From CAIYRG01 sp965247505 (GTDB lineage: Bacteria > Pseudomonadota > Alphaproteobacteria > Micropepsales > Micropepsaceae), in contig OZ252020.1 in NCBI GenBank assembly GCA_965247505.1, forward strand, positions 1,426,001 through 1,490,000: 64,000 nt of DNA, given 5' to 3'. The translations under genes and the position numbers were made by a program. Shown piece after piece: positions 26,027 to 35,249 of this stretch. Position 1 is the first letter of the stretch. The number at the start of each line of letters is the position of its first letter. The notes under the pieces were generated by a model. It was not told where the DNA came from, searched no databases, and saw only the letters and a list, made by a program, of their open reading frames with translations.

Positions 26027-27409
26027 CTACGCACCAGCACCACCCTGGTTTTGAACCGCGACTTTGAGGCGGGCTAGCTTTGAGCCGCCTATCCCTAGTT
26101 CCTGCCGAATATCGCGTTGCGTACAGCCGTCCCGCATCATTTCACCGACGCGCGTCACCAATACGTCATCTGCATCTACAACGGTCCATTTAAGGCCGTC
26201 GGGCGTTTCAATTAGTTGCGCCTCAAACGGCGCAGCGTCGCGGCCCCAAAATCCCCGAGCCTTGGTAAATTCGACGGAGAATCTTGCGCCTTGGGTCTCG
26301 CGGTAATTGCGCGGCCTCTTCAGTTGGATTACCGCATCAAGAATGTCGTGTTTCGCGGATGTTCCCCGGTTACCGCCGGCCTTGCTGTCGTGGTCCACAA
26401 TCACCACCACCATGCCACGGCGGCGAAGCCGCAGAATGTATTCCTGCGCCGCGACACATGCACCGGCATCGTTCTGATTCGCGGCGTTTCTGAATAATGT
26501 TGCTACATTGTCGAAGATTACCAGGGCGCACCCCTCAAGGTCGGACTCAATAGCTGCCTGCCCTTCCGCCGCCAATAAATTAGGCACGGTTCGGTTTCCC
26601 GGCAATTTGTCGGGCGTAATGATGCGAAGAAAGTCCCCGCTGGGGATTGTAGGCAAGGATTGAACGGCCGCGCGGAACCGCTCTTGCAGCAAGTTGAACG
26701 GCATTTCACCGTCAACAAATAGAACGCGCGATGGCTCGGTAGCAGACCACCGCAAGACTTGTCCTCCGCTTGCAACTGCAACCGCCACCCAAACCGCGAC
26801 GTGCGTTTTCCCGATGCCTCGCCAAGCATGAATCATCGATGAGCCGCCGCGCATAAGCCAAGGGTTAAGGAGGGCGCGGCGTGGCGGTGCTTCAACTGCC
26901 AACAAATCCGAAAATGATAATGATAGCCGCTCTTGTGGCGTCGTCCGCGCGAGTGCATGGCGCGACACCTTGCGCAAGTCTTCAAGTGCGTCGGCTATCG
27001 GAATATCGGTGCACGCAATGCGCTCGCCTGCTGCTTCGAGATGCGCTTCAAGCTGTCGCCGTGCCGCTAAGTCGCGGATAATCGCTGCCCATGCGGCAAC
27101 GCTTGGCATCACTGGCGCAGCACGAGCAAGGCTCTTCAAATATTCTGCACCTCCGACTTGGCGCAGCCCTTCGTTCGAAGCCAAACGCGCGGCGAGTGTG
27201 AGCGGGGAGACAAGATGGCCTCCACCGTGTATTTCGCCCATCGTAGAAAAAAGGCGGGCGTGCAACGGATCGGAAAATTCGTCTGGCGCGATCAACACCA
27301 ATCCCTCACAGAGTGACCTAACGTCAATAAGGGCCGCGCCAATGAGCGCCGTTTCGGCGTCTAGATTGTAATGGGCCGTTGGCGTGGCTCAGTGCTGCGA
27401 CATGGTCAT
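26027..27409 (-). pseudogene. DnaB-N / AAA replication protein, in-frame TGA at codon 7
   Basis: The C-terminal two thirds hold a RecA/AAA_25-like ATPase: Walker A HAWRGIGKTHVAVW, then LFVDGEMPFNLLQERF and Walker B CALVIFDNVATLF, as in RepA-like helicases of plasmids and satellites. Before it is a DnaB N-terminal domain (YNLDAETALIGAALIDVRSL ... FSDPLHARLFSTM). ATG 27409 overlaps the previous stop by four bases, but after six codons comes TGA (27389-27391). The frame continues unshifted, with no ATG, GTG or TTG until 27307-27299, inside the DnaB-N domain. A shortened product retaining the ATPase could be made from there. Confidence 0.8.
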
Positions 27410-27594
27410 AAGCCGGACTCGCGCTCATCGAGCCACCAGCGCCACAACCCATCACCACCGTTTGGGCGCTTAGGCTGGGCGACAACGGCCTGCAATTCAC
27501 GGCGTAAGTCTTCGGAGGACGGCAGGCGCTGTTGTTGCCGTGCTCCACAGGCCCGCTTACGGGTGTTAAACCACTTTGCCTCGTGTATCGCCAC
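27406..27594 (-). CDS. Small ORF between AlpA-like and replication genes
   Basis: This 62-residue ORF starts at GTG 27594, three bases after the alpA-like stop, and its TGA overlaps the ATG of the replication gene. The tight spacing on both sides argues that it is real. The product is basic and Trp-rich at the end (DGLWRWWLDERESGL). No family recognised. Confidence 0.5.
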   Translation of the reverse strand: MAIHEAKWFNTRKRACGARQQQRLPSSEDLRRELQAVVAQPKRPNGGDGLWRWWLDERESGL

Positions 27595-27597
27595 GGC

Positions 27598-27852
27598 TCA
27601 CGCCCCCACCTGCGGCGAGCCTTCGTCGCGTTCCGCAACGCGCTCCTTCTGCCAAGCGATGATTTCCTGTTCGAGCCAAGCGACAAGTCTGCGCGAAATC
27701 CGCACGGGCCGCGGGAACTCCCCACGCGACATCATTTCATATATGGTTGAGACCGGTACGCCAGTGACATCAACTACAGCTTGACGGCGCAGAAACCGCG
27801 ATGCGTGCGGTCCATCCGTATCGATGATTTTTCCGTTTGCAGTTTTCAACAT
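27598..27852 (-). CDS. AlpA-family phage regulatory protein
   Basis: This 84-residue MerR-like winged-helix protein contains FLRRQAVVDVTGVPVSTIYEMMSRGEFPRPVRIS, the AlpA/excisionase helix-turn-helix pattern, then RRLVAWLEQEIIAW. Such proteins activate or excise P4-like prophages and are master regulators in Gram-negative phage satellites. Located between the integrase module and the replication gene on the same strand. Intact. Confidence 0.88.
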   Translation of the reverse strand: MLKTANGKIIDTDGPHASRFLRRQAVVDVTGVPVSTIYEMMSRGEFPRPVRISRRLVAWLEQEIIAWQKERVAERDEGSPQVGA

Positions 27853-27937
27853 TTTTCGAACCTTTCCAGTGGAACGGTTCGAACTTTGTATTTACGAAGA
27901 AATAGCTCTAAAGGAGTTTTCTCCCAAAAATTTGGAG

Positions 27938-28534
27938 CTATTTCTCCTTAACCGCTTCACGCGCCAAGTACTCGGCGCTCGCGTCGATTTGTAGTGCATC
28001 GAAAACGTCGGTCAGGAAATCGAGAAACGGACCATACGCTTTATTGTTGGTAGGATTCGTTCCAACCGTGGGGCGATTGCCGGTTAATGCCGCGAAGGCC
28101 TTGGCAGCAGATTTCGCGATTTGTTTTGGACCGCGCATTTCTGGTCTTCCGCGGGGCGAGCTTGATCGGATGTCGTCTTTAGATGTGCTCGCGCGCGCCA
28201 CTCTAATCAGTTTGGCAAGGTCACCCTCGATTTTTCCGGGTTGCCGCTGACCGTCATCCAAGTTTTCGAACCGCGACAAACTGTTGCGATGCATTGCTGC
28301 GATATGTTCACGAAGCGCGCTCGCGCGCTTTATAAATGTATCGATTTCCTTTTGCGCAGCGTCCGACGTGGTTTCACGCGCTCGCAGCGCGTCCATGTAA
28401 TGCTGAAACTGTCCAAAAATTACCAAACGATTCGCAAAATGGAGGATTTGTTCACGTTTCTCGGTGAGCACTGGAAGTTTTTCAATGGCAGCGACAAGGG
28501 CAAGCGTCGTCGGATCGGGTGAATCGTTGCTCAT
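27938..28534 (-). CDS. Hypothetical element protein
   Basis: A 198-residue protein whose ATG overlaps the integrase stop by four bases. It has a helical N-terminal half (KLPVLTEKREQILHFANRLVIFGQFQHYMDAL) and a basic linker (SSSPRGRPEMRGPKQIAKSAAKAF). The C-terminus NPTNNKAYGPFLDFLTDVFDAL may be a small globular domain. No family recognised. The ATGA overlap suggests co-transcription with the integrase. Confidence 0.7.
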   Translation of the reverse strand: MSNDSPDPTTLALVAAIEKLPVLTEKREQILHFANRLVIFGQFQHYMDALRARETTSDAAQKEIDTFIKRASALREHIAAMHRNSLSRFENLDDGQRQPGKIEGDLAKLIRVARASTSKDDIRSSSPRGRPEMRGPKQIAKSAAKAFAALTGNRPTVGTNPTNNKAYGPFLDFLTDVFDALQIDASAEYLAREAVKEK

Positions 28535-29730
28535 TTTTTGCGCTTGCGAATCGGGACGACATCACCGCCAGCGGTAACGGGTCGCGAGCAATACCCAGCC
28601 CACGCTTCCATAAGCCGTCGCCGCTTCTCAAGAGCATCACCGCGCAAGTATGCCGCTTCTGTCTTGTTGGTCACTACATGCGCTAAAGCCGCCTCAGCGA
28701 TCTCTCTAGGATAGCTTGTTTGCTCTGCTGCCCAATCGCGGAAAGTCGACCTGAATCCATGAACCGTAGGGCCGCTATTCGGCCTCATGCCGCGCAGAAG
28801 CTCTAGCATCGCCATATTAGAAAGCGGCTTCTTTGCGCGCCCGCCTGGGAAAACATAAGGCAAGTCCTTTTCGCGTGGCAATTTCCGCAAAATATCGAGC
28901 GCGCCCTTGTTTAATGGCACGCGATGTTGCCGCCCCGATTTCGTTCTAGCGCCCGGCACGGTCCACAGCTTTTTGTCGAAGTTAATTTCGGACCATTTCG
29001 CGCCGATGATCTCGCCGTTCCTAGCCGCCGTCTGGATTGTGACTTCCAGCGCCCGCGCGCTGATACTATCGCGCGCCGATAGCTCGGCCATGAAGGCCGG
29101 TAAATCAGCGTAGGGAAGGGCCGCGTGGTGCTTTCTGCGCTTTGAGGGGTTTATTTTCGGAAGCGGCATACCGTCCCGCACCCATTGGCAGACACGCTCA
29201 ATGCGCTGCTTAACCCGTGATGCAGTGTCTGCCTTGGTTTCCCAAATCGGGGCAAGCGCAACGTTTGTCAGTGCCGCATCGATTGCCTTCACGGGTCTTT
29301 GGCCTAGGGTCGGGTATGCATAGGTTTTTAGCGTCGAGCGCCACTGTGCGCGGTGCTTCGGATTTCGCCAGCCGCTTTCATGAAGGGCCAAGAACCGTTC
29401 CGAAGCGTCCTTAAACGTGATCCGCTCTGCTTCCCTCTTGCGTCGTGCGTCACGGTCGGCTAGTCGAGCCTCTATAGGGTCTATGCCGTCCGCGAGCATT
29501 TGGCGGGCCTTGCGCGCCCGCTCACGGGCTTCTGCCAATGAGAAGGAATCGGCGCTGCCTAAGCCCATTTTTCGCGCCCTGCCGTCCAGCATGAAGCGAA
29601 AAACCCAAGACTTGGTGACATTCTGCCGGACGCGCGCCACCTGTAACCAAAGGTCCGCGCCGTCGCCGTATAGTCCAGGCGCGCTCAATGTAGCGACTCG
29701 CCGCGCGCTTAGTTTGTTTGAAGCCCGCAT
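28531..29730 (-). CDS. P4-type tyrosine integrase with Arm-type DNA-binding domain
   Basis: Site-specific recombinases of this type insert and excise genomic islands. The start is placed at ATG 29730 (MRASNKLSARRVATL); the longer reading from 29754 adds eight residues. The N-terminal DUF4102-like arm domain has GLYGDGADLWLQVARV and KMGLGSADSFSLAEARERARKAR. The catalytic domain has Arg in QTAARNGEIIGAKW, HGFRSTFRDW, His in AALAHVVTNK and the nucleophile Tyr in TEAAYLRG. About 400 residues is the normal length. It lies at the outer edge of the element, as expected next to an attachment site. Confidence 0.94.
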   Translation of the reverse strand: MRASNKLSARRVATLSAPGLYGDGADLWLQVARVRQNVTKSWVFRFMLDGRARKMGLGSADSFSLAEARERARKARQMLADGIDPIEARLADRDARRKREAERITFKDASERFLALHESGWRNPKHRAQWRSTLKTYAYPTLGQRPVKAIDAALTNVALAPIWETKADTASRVKQRIERVCQWVRDGMPLPKINPSKRRKHHAALPYADLPAFMAELSARDSISARALEVTIQTAARNGEIIGAKWSEINFDKKLWTVPGARTKSGRQHRVPLNKGALDILRKLPREKDLPYVFPGGRAKKPLSNMAMLELLRGMRPNSGPTVHGFRSTFRDWAAEQTSYPREIAEAALAHVVTNKTEAAYLRGDALEKRRRLMEAWAGYCSRPVTAGGDVVPIRKRKK

Positions 29731-29972
29731 GTGACTATGACCAAACGTATGCACAAACCATTTCTAGAACGTATCGGAACAATTCGGACGCTGCTGGACA
29801 ATAAAGTGCCGTTTGGTTTGGTTCATGTGGATATGGTGGATGGCTTCAGAAGCTGTCGGACTCTATAATAGCGGTCCCCCTGTCCGCCATTATTCCGGCG
29901 CCAGACATTCACAGCGCGCTGTCACCGGTACATGATGGGGTACTTCCGAAATCATCAAGGGGGAAATCCATA

Positions 29973-31226
29973 ATGAGCGCCGTCGAACGGAAAGACATCG
30001 TTAGCCGTGTGAAGGCGATTGTCATGTCGCCGAAGTCGGAATGGCCGGTGATAGCGGAAGAGACCGCAACGGTCGCGGATATCTACACCAAATATGTGAT
30101 TCTTCTCGCCGCCATACCGGCGGTGGTGGGATTCATCGTCGCCAGTTTTATCGGCATCAATATTCCGTTCGGCGGAACCTTCCGGGTTCCGATCATGAGT
30201 GGTCTTAGCAGCGCCCTGGTGACTTATGTGCTGTCGCTCGCTGGCATCTATATTGTCGCGCTGATCGTCGATGCATTGGCGCCAACATTCGGCGGTACGA
30301 AGAACCAGATTCAGGCTCTGAAGGTGACGGCCTACGCCTACACCGCCTATTGGGTCGCGAGCATCGCGCAGATAATTCCGGGTATTGGTATGCTGATCGT
30401 GCTCGCTGGGGGCATATACAGTCTCTATCTTTTTTACCTGGGTCTGCCGGTTTTGATGAAGTCGCCGTCGGAGCGTGCACTTCCCTACACAGCTGTGGTC
30501 GTGCTGAGCGCAATCGTGATTGGATTTGTGATGATGATGGTCATCTCGATGTTTGGCCTGGGCGGCGCGATGAATATGGGTGCAATAAATAATGGCGCAG
30601 CGGGTAGTGGCGCTCAAACGCAGTTCGATCCGGACAGCCCATTGGGTCAGCTTGAGGCGATGGCCAACCGCATGGAGCAAGCCGGCGAAAATTTGGAATC
30701 GGCTCAACAATCCGCCACTCCAGAAGAGCAGCAGCAAGCGTTAAGTCAATTTTTCGGTACTGTGCTGGGTGGTGGAGGAAATGTCGAAGCGTTATCGGCC
30801 CAGCAAATCGGGAGTTTCGCGCCTGAGACGCTCGCCGGCTTGCCGCGTACCGAAATCTCGTCCGAGCGCAATGCGATGTTGGGAATACAAGTGTCGCAAA
30901 CGAGGGCGACATATTCCGATGCTGCCGGTCAGTCACTAGAGCTCGAGATCATGGATACTGGGGGTGCGTCTGGTCTCCTAGGCGTTGCCACATGGGCCAA
31001 TCTCGAAGAGGAAACACAGACTGCAACCGGGTATGAGCGGACCTACCGTGAAAATGGCCGCCTCATCCACGGAGCGTGGGATAGTGAGAGCGGAAGCGGC
31101 GAGTACGGCGTTATTGCCGGCGATCGCTTCCTGGTTCAAGCATCGGGGAACGTTACCAATATTGAAGTATTGAGGAACGCAGTGGCGAGCGTAGATATTG
31201 TAGGGCTTGAGAACTTCGCCCCTTAG
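29973..31226 (+). CDS. YIP1-family integral membrane protein
   Basis: The N-terminal ~200 residues form a YIP1-type multispan domain: VKAIVMSPKSEWPVIAEE, then five hydrophobic segments including ILLAAIPAVVGFIVASFIGI and IIPGIGMLIVLAGGIYSLYLF. The C-terminal half is soluble, with a Gln-rich linker and a region like periplasmic or cytosolic domains of unknown function (YSDAAGQSLELEIMDTGG). The start ATG is preceded by AAGGGGGA. It is the first host gene beyond the integrative element. The function in bacteria is unknown. Confidence 0.85.
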   Translation: MSAVERKDIVSRVKAIVMSPKSEWPVIAEETATVADIYTKYVILLAAIPAVVGFIVASFIGINIPFGGTFRVPIMSGLSSALVTYVLSLAGIYIVALIVDALAPTFGGTKNQIQALKVTAYAYTAYWVASIAQIIPGIGMLIVLAGGIYSLYLFYLGLPVLMKSPSERALPYTAVVVLSAIVIGFVMMMVISMFGLGGAMNMGAINNGAAGSGAQTQFDPDSPLGQLEAMANRMEQAGENLESAQQSATPEEQQQALSQFFGTVLGGGGNVEALSAQQIGSFAPETLAGLPRTEISSERNAMLGIQVSQTRATYSDAAGQSLELEIMDTGGASGLLGVATWANLEEETQTATGYERTYRENGRLIHGAWDSESGSGEYGVIAGDRFLVQASGNVTNIEVLRNAVASVDIVGLENFAP

Positions 31227-31368
31227 TCCGCGTTTTGTGCGCAATTGTGGTAAGGACAGCGTACACCTCGTCGATTCTCGGTGAGGGTTTGGTTTCGTGG
31301 GCGGGATGCAACGCCTTCCGCACGTTCACGTTTTCGGCGTAAGGTATTCTTGAAAGGACTTGATCGCT

Positions 31369-31581
31369 TTGAAAGTCAATTACGGATTTGAGCGTGCCCA
31401 GCGCAAGCGCGCCAAAGAACAAAAGAAACAGGAAAAGCTCCGCCGCCGGGAAGAAGAAACGGCTAAGCGCAAGGCCCTGAAGGAGGGCCAGGCTGGCGGT
31501 GAGCCCGATGGTGACTCTGCTACTGCAACCGGTGATGAGGCGCCTGCGCCCAGCCAACCGGCAGAGGCTGGAAACGAGTAA
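31369..31581 (+). CDS. Small, highly charged conserved protein
   Basis: Starting at TTG 31369, ten bases after AAAGGA, the product reads MKVNYGFERAQRKRAKEQKK. A strongly basic coiled helix is followed by an Ala/Pro/Glu-rich tail (GDEAPAPSQPAEAGNE). Short proteins with this KVNYxFERAQRxRAKxxKK start occur in alphaproteobacteria; the role is unknown. The TTG at 31360 is too close to the ribosome-binding site. Confidence 0.6.
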   Translation: MKVNYGFERAQRKRAKEQKKQEKLRRREEETAKRKALKEGQAGGEPDGDSATATGDEAPAPSQPAEAGNE

Positions 31582-31669
31582 TAAAATAACTCGACCGAAT
31601 CCCGCGCTCCGCTGCGTAAGCGCTCGCCAATACAAAGTCTATTTTTCGTTGCAGCTATAGACCTGCGAG

Positions 31670-32326
31670 CTAGTCGAATATGGGCTTAAGGGTTTTGTAC
31701 TTCTCGGTGCAGGCATCAACGATCGATGGTTTTGCGGCGGCCTTCGGATTCTTTAAATCCAGCCATACCAATAAAGACTTTTGACGCAACAGCTCTGCGC
31801 GCGGATGGTCCTCCGGGAATTTTTTTGGAACGCGTTTGAGCTCGGGCTTCGCGAAGCGGGCACCTTGCGAAATGAGCAGGTCGAGATTTTTCGTAAGCTT
31901 ATTTCCTGCCTTATCCGCAACGCGCGTTCGGTAGGCATCGAGCTCACGCTTTTCAAATCCAAAGCTGCCGACGCCAAGTGTGAGGTAGTCTGGCGCCAAG
32001 CCGAACATCCAGGCTGGTTTGGCGCCATTGTTTGGCATGCCATTGCTTGGAGTAAACGAAATATGCAGATGCGCATTGTAAGGCGTTTTGTCTTTTGAGA
32101 ATCTGAGATCGCGGTTGATACGAAATATCTTCGGCCTGTGCGCAAGGCGCGTCAGCTTTTGCAGCCTTCCCGCCATCACTTCACTAAACGCCTTGGCCGG
32201 CGCCCGATAGACTTCCTCGTAGCGTGCGCGGTTATCCTCGAACCAGGATTTCTTATTGTTCTTCTTCAATTCGCCAAGAAAAATTAATGAGTCTTTTGGA
32301 AATTCTGAAAAACTTTGATTGACCAT
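31670..32326 (-). CDS. DUF2461 (TIGR02453) family protein
   Basis: The motifs LIFLGELKKNNKKSWFEDNRARYEEVYRAPAKAF and FRINRDLRFSKDKTPYNAHLHISF define this family. The ~218-residue length is typical. The protein is cytosolic with unknown biochemical role. I chose ATG 32326 because the conserved region begins shortly after it; an ATG-like start at 32356 adds ten residues. Confidence 0.9.
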   Translation of the reverse strand: MVNQSFSEFPKDSLIFLGELKKNNKKSWFEDNRARYEEVYRAPAKAFSEVMAGRLQKLTRLAHRPKIFRINRDLRFSKDKTPYNAHLHISFTPSNGMPNNGAKPAWMFGLAPDYLTLGVGSFGFEKRELDAYRTRVADKAGNKLTKNLDLLISQGARFAKPELKRVPKKFPEDHPRAELLRQKSLLVWLDLKNPKAAAKPSIVDACTEKYKTLKPIFD

Positions 32327-32615
32327 TTTACAACGTTCCAGATAGTCGACAATCACAGAGATTGCCTGGAAGTTATGTCCTTCGGATATAAATTATAGCG
32401 ACGCGAATTGCCCCGTGCATCATGGGGTGGGTTGACTTAAAGCTATGCTGAGACGATACAGGCGCCGGCCTTCGCAGTCGCACGGCTCGCGCCGGGGTAT
32501 CGCGCGCCAGTCACCGCCAGGCCGATATTCAACATACCGTTCGCTCCAGATGTGCGTGGAAGACGGCAATTTGCCGTAGCGCGATTCTCGCGCTCTTGTG
32601 CATTAAGGAATTATT

Positions 32616-33857
32616 TTGACGAATCCGTCGTTTTCGACGCTCGGCGTGGCGGAGCCTATTTTACGCTCGCTCGCCGCAGCAAACTATAATGTGCCTACTC
32701 CTATTCAGGTTCAGGTCATCCCTGCAGCTCTATCGAAGCGCGATATTTTGGGAGTCGCCCAAACCGGCACTGGGAAAACCGCGGCCTTCGGCCTGCCGCT
32801 TCTTCAGCGTCTTGCTGCCAAGCGGACGCCTGCCGGACCGAATTGCGCGCGTGCGCTGATCCTTGCGCCGACGCGCGAGCTTGCCATTCAAACCTATGAA
32901 GGTTTGCGCAATTATGGGCGGCATTTAAGCCTTCGCCATGCAGTGGTGCTTGGTGGTGTCAGCCAAGGCAAACAGGTCAGTGCATTGCGCAAGGGCGTCG
33001 ATGTATTGGTGGCAACACCCGGCCGCCTGCTCGATCTCATTCAGCAAAAACACCTTCGCCTCGATAAGGTTGAGACATTCGTCATAGACGAGGCCGACAG
33101 AATGTTCGATATGGGCTTCATTCGTGATGTTCGGCGGATAGCTTCTCGTCTTCCGCGCAATCGCCAATCGATGCTTTTTTCCGCGACGATGCCAGCCGAT
33201 GTTATGCATCTCGTCGGCGAGATGTTGCATGATCCGGTGCGCGTCAATGTCTCGCCAAAAGAATTGACGGCAGATCGAATCGACCAGCGTGTTCATTTCG
33301 TGGCCACACAAGATAAGAAGAAATTATTGCTCGAACTCTTATGCGACGAGGCAATGAAGCGCGTTATCGTTTTCAGCCGAACAAAACATGGTGCCGATAA
33401 GATTACGAAATATCTTGGCAAGGCCGGTCACGCGGCGGGTGCCATTCATGGTGGTAAATCGCAGAACACGCGCCAACGGGCTCTCGAAGGATTTCGTAAG
33501 GGTGAGGCGCGAATTCTTGTTGCGACGGACATCGCCGCGCGCGGGCTCGATATCGACGACATCACGCATGTCATCAATTTTGACCTCCCTCACGAGGCCG
33601 AAAGCTATGTTCACCGGATTGGGCGCACGGCCCGTGCGGGTGGCGGCGGAATTGCTATTGCTTTTTGCGGCCCGTCGGAACGCTCATTGCTGCGGGACAT
33701 CGAGCGGCTGGTAAAACAGCCGCTTAATGTTGCAGGCGGCGTAGATAGATTGCCGGAGAAAAAGCAAGCGCCCGGACCCAGGCAGGGCCGACCAAATGCT
33801 CGCCTACCCAACCACAAGCGGCCGCGCAATCGCCGCAAGACCAAGCGCGCCGCCTAG
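32616..33857 (+). CDS. DEAD-box RNA helicase, RhlE-like
   Basis: An ATP-dependent RNA helicase, probably acting in RNA turnover or ribosome assembly. All motifs are present in order: Q motif (PTPIQVQVIP), Walker A AQTGTGKT, PTRELA, GG and TPGR, DEAD within VIDEADRMFDMGF, SATM, FSRTKHGAD, ATDIAARGLDI and HRIGRTARAG. A basic Arg/Pro tail (GPRQGRPNARLPNHKRPRNRRK) follows. The start is TTG 32616 with AAGGAA ten bases before. Confidence 0.94.
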   Translation: MTNPSFSTLGVAEPILRSLAAANYNVPTPIQVQVIPAALSKRDILGVAQTGTGKTAAFGLPLLQRLAAKRTPAGPNCARALILAPTRELAIQTYEGLRNYGRHLSLRHAVVLGGVSQGKQVSALRKGVDVLVATPGRLLDLIQQKHLRLDKVETFVIDEADRMFDMGFIRDVRRIASRLPRNRQSMLFSATMPADVMHLVGEMLHDPVRVNVSPKELTADRIDQRVHFVATQDKKKLLLELLCDEAMKRVIVFSRTKHGADKITKYLGKAGHAAGAIHGGKSQNTRQRALEGFRKGEARILVATDIAARGLDIDDITHVINFDLPHEAESYVHRIGRTARAGGGGIAIAFCGPSERSLLRDIERLVKQPLNVAGGVDRLPEKKQAPGPRQGRPNARLPNHKRPRNRRKTKRAA

Positions 33858-33923
33858 CTGCTCCGATTCCGTTAGCACAAGCGGGGCCAGAGATTCGTCG
33901 CCATCCAATAGGGAAATTCGAGA

Positions 33924-34142
33924 ATGATGAGAAAGAAGAAATCTATACCCGACCCCTATGCGGCGCTTACCAAGGACGCTCGGTTTTCCGGCACCTATGA
34001 AATTCTGGTGCCGGCCGAAGGTCGTGTGAGGCCGCATCGCATTTCACGACAATTCGAGAGCCAAGAAATCGCTGAAGCCTGGATGCACAGCCAAGACGGC
34101 AAGAAAGCGATCGCAGAACTCCTCTCGGGCAAAGGTACGTAA
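33924..34142 (+). CDS. Small hypothetical protein
   Basis: A 72-residue ORF 66 bases downstream of the helicase on the same strand, with GAAATTCGAG before the ATG. It contains YEILVPAEGRVRPHRISRQFESQEIAEAWMHSQDGKKAI, which resembles a conserved small domain rather than random coding, but I cannot name it. It ends shortly before a palindromic repeat. Confidence 0.6.
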   Translation: MMRKKKSIPDPYAALTKDARFSGTYEILVPAEGRVRPHRISRQFESQEIAEAWMHSQDGKKAIAELLSGKGT

Positions 34143-34245
34143 GACTTCGCGAACACGTCGACGTTTTGGCCGCGAGTCTTTGGGCGCGGGTGCGGCTTAA
34201 AGAATTGGTTGGTGCCGCGGGGTCGCATCTCACGCGCACTCCACA

Positions 34246-34347
34246 CTTGTCACGGCCCGCAAAAGCGGGCCACCCAGGCGATTATAAACTCATTTGTCGC
34301 GCGGACGCGCGACTGCTGGGTGGCCCTATCAAGTGGGGCCATGACAG
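34246..34347. repeat. Palindromic intergenic repeat, possible bidirectional terminator
   Basis: Nested inverted repeats pair TGTCACGGCCC with GGGGCCATGACA, and GGGCCACCCAG with CTGGGTGGCCC, around GTCGCGCGGACGCGCGAC. This form (GGGCCACCCAG ... CTGGGTGGCCC ... CATGACA) is common in intergenic space of alphaproteobacteria. It sits between two convergent genes, fitting a terminator role. The following CGTGTCATCCCGGATGGCAAG may be another part of the same family. Confidence 0.7.
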
Positions 34348-34439
34348 TCATTGTGATTGGAATTTAGACATCCGTGTCATCCCGGATGGCAAGTCTTGGT
34401 TATTCAGTCTCGTCAAAAGTCATTTGGGAGCCAGCGCAC

Positions 34440-35222
34440 CTAGCGCCGGTTTTGCTCATAAATTGCAAGCGCTTCGGGCATGTATTGCTGCAGAAGCTGG
34501 ATGCGCGTTCCGGGCGCGGGATGGGTCGAGAGAAACTCCGGCGGTCGCTCGGAATCTGCAGATTCGAAATTGCGCCACAAATCGATCGCCTGGCGCGGAT
34601 CATAACCGGCGCGCGCCGTATAGATGAGGCCGATACGGTCGGCCTCGCCCTCCTGCTCGCGCGTGAACGGCAATACGACACCGAGCGTGGCGGCCTGCGA
34701 CGCAAGCTGTATATAGGCTTGAGATCCATCGCCTAGGCCCAAGCCGATTGCGGCCAGCCCGCCTTGCACCAAAAGCCGGCGTGACATGCGCTCGGAGCTG
34801 TGGCGGGCAATGACGTGACCAATTTCATGCGCGAGGACAGTGGCAAGCTGCGCGTCGTTCATAGCAACATCGAATAGACCGGTATTTACGCCGACCTTGC
34901 CACCGGGCAGGGCAAAAGCGTTGGCGGTGTCATCCTCGAACAAAGTGAATTCCCAGGTGAGTCCTGGCTGATCGCTCGCCCCAGCGATGCGCCGTCCGAC
35001 CTCGTTCATTCTGCGGGTTAGTTCGGCATCGCTCGAGATATCTTTCTCATCGATAATCTGGCGATAGGCATCGGCGCCCAGCGCGACCTCTCGTTCGGCT
35101 GAAAACAGAATTAATTGATTTCGCCCTGAGATCGGCGCGGTTTGGAAGGCAGCGAGTCCTATTGCAGCACCCAAAGCCGCCGCTTTCCACACCAAACGCA
35201 ACGCGCGATCACTGCCGAACAT
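34440..35222 (-). CDS. M48-family zinc metalloprotease, BepA/LoiP-like
   Basis: A periplasmic or membrane-attached quality-control protease. Residues 1-30 form a signal or anchor (AAALGAAIGLAAF). The zinc site is VLAHEIGHVIARHSSERM (HEXXH), with the third ligand Glu in REQEGEADRIGLIY. STHPAPGTRIQLLQQYMPEAL matches the family end (THP-x-x-x-R). The length of 260 residues equals the short form without TPR repeats. Confidence 0.93.
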   Translation of the reverse strand: MFGSDRALRLVWKAAALGAAIGLAAFQTAPISGRNQLILFSAEREVALGADAYRQIIDEKDISSDAELTRRMNEVGRRIAGASDQPGLTWEFTLFEDDTANAFALPGGKVGVNTGLFDVAMNDAQLATVLAHEIGHVIARHSSERMSRRLLVQGGLAAIGLGLGDGSQAYIQLASQAATLGVVLPFTREQEGEADRIGLIYTARAGYDPRQAIDLWRNFESADSERPPEFLSTHPAPGTRIQLLQQYMPEALAIYEQNRR

Positions 35223-35249
35223 TGGGACCGTCCTTGTCCGCTTCGATGC

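Larger units (their letters stand above)
22901..29754 (-). mobile_element. Candidate phage-satellite (PICI-like) integrative element, decayed
   Basis: All host-unlike genes here read on the minus strand in the order integrase, unknown, AlpA-like regulator, small ORF, DnaB-N/AAA replication protein, repeat cluster, small terminase, unknown. Structural phage genes are absent. Integrase-AlpA-rep-TerS is the gene complement of Gram-negative phage-inducible chromosomal islands. Several genes overlap by ATGA, suggesting one transcript. The right limit should lie between 29731 and 29972; the left limit is unknown and may have been lost to IS6 copy 2. I found no att repeats. The alternative is a remnant of an ordinary prophage. 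Confidence 0.5.

Noticed and set aside
25687..26043. 118-codon minus-strand ORF over the TGCCCCG repeats
   Set aside because: Arg/Gly-rich composition follows from the repeats. It starts inside the stop region of the replication gene and has no recognisable domain. Kept as a possible alternative reading, not as a gene.
29755..29972. tRNA gene as integration target beside the integrase
   Set aside because: I looked for a tRNA or a T-loop GGTTCRANYCC-like sequence here and saw none; the attachment site remains unidentified.
34246..34347. CRISPR-like repeat
   Set aside because: It is one nested palindrome, not regularly spaced direct repeats.
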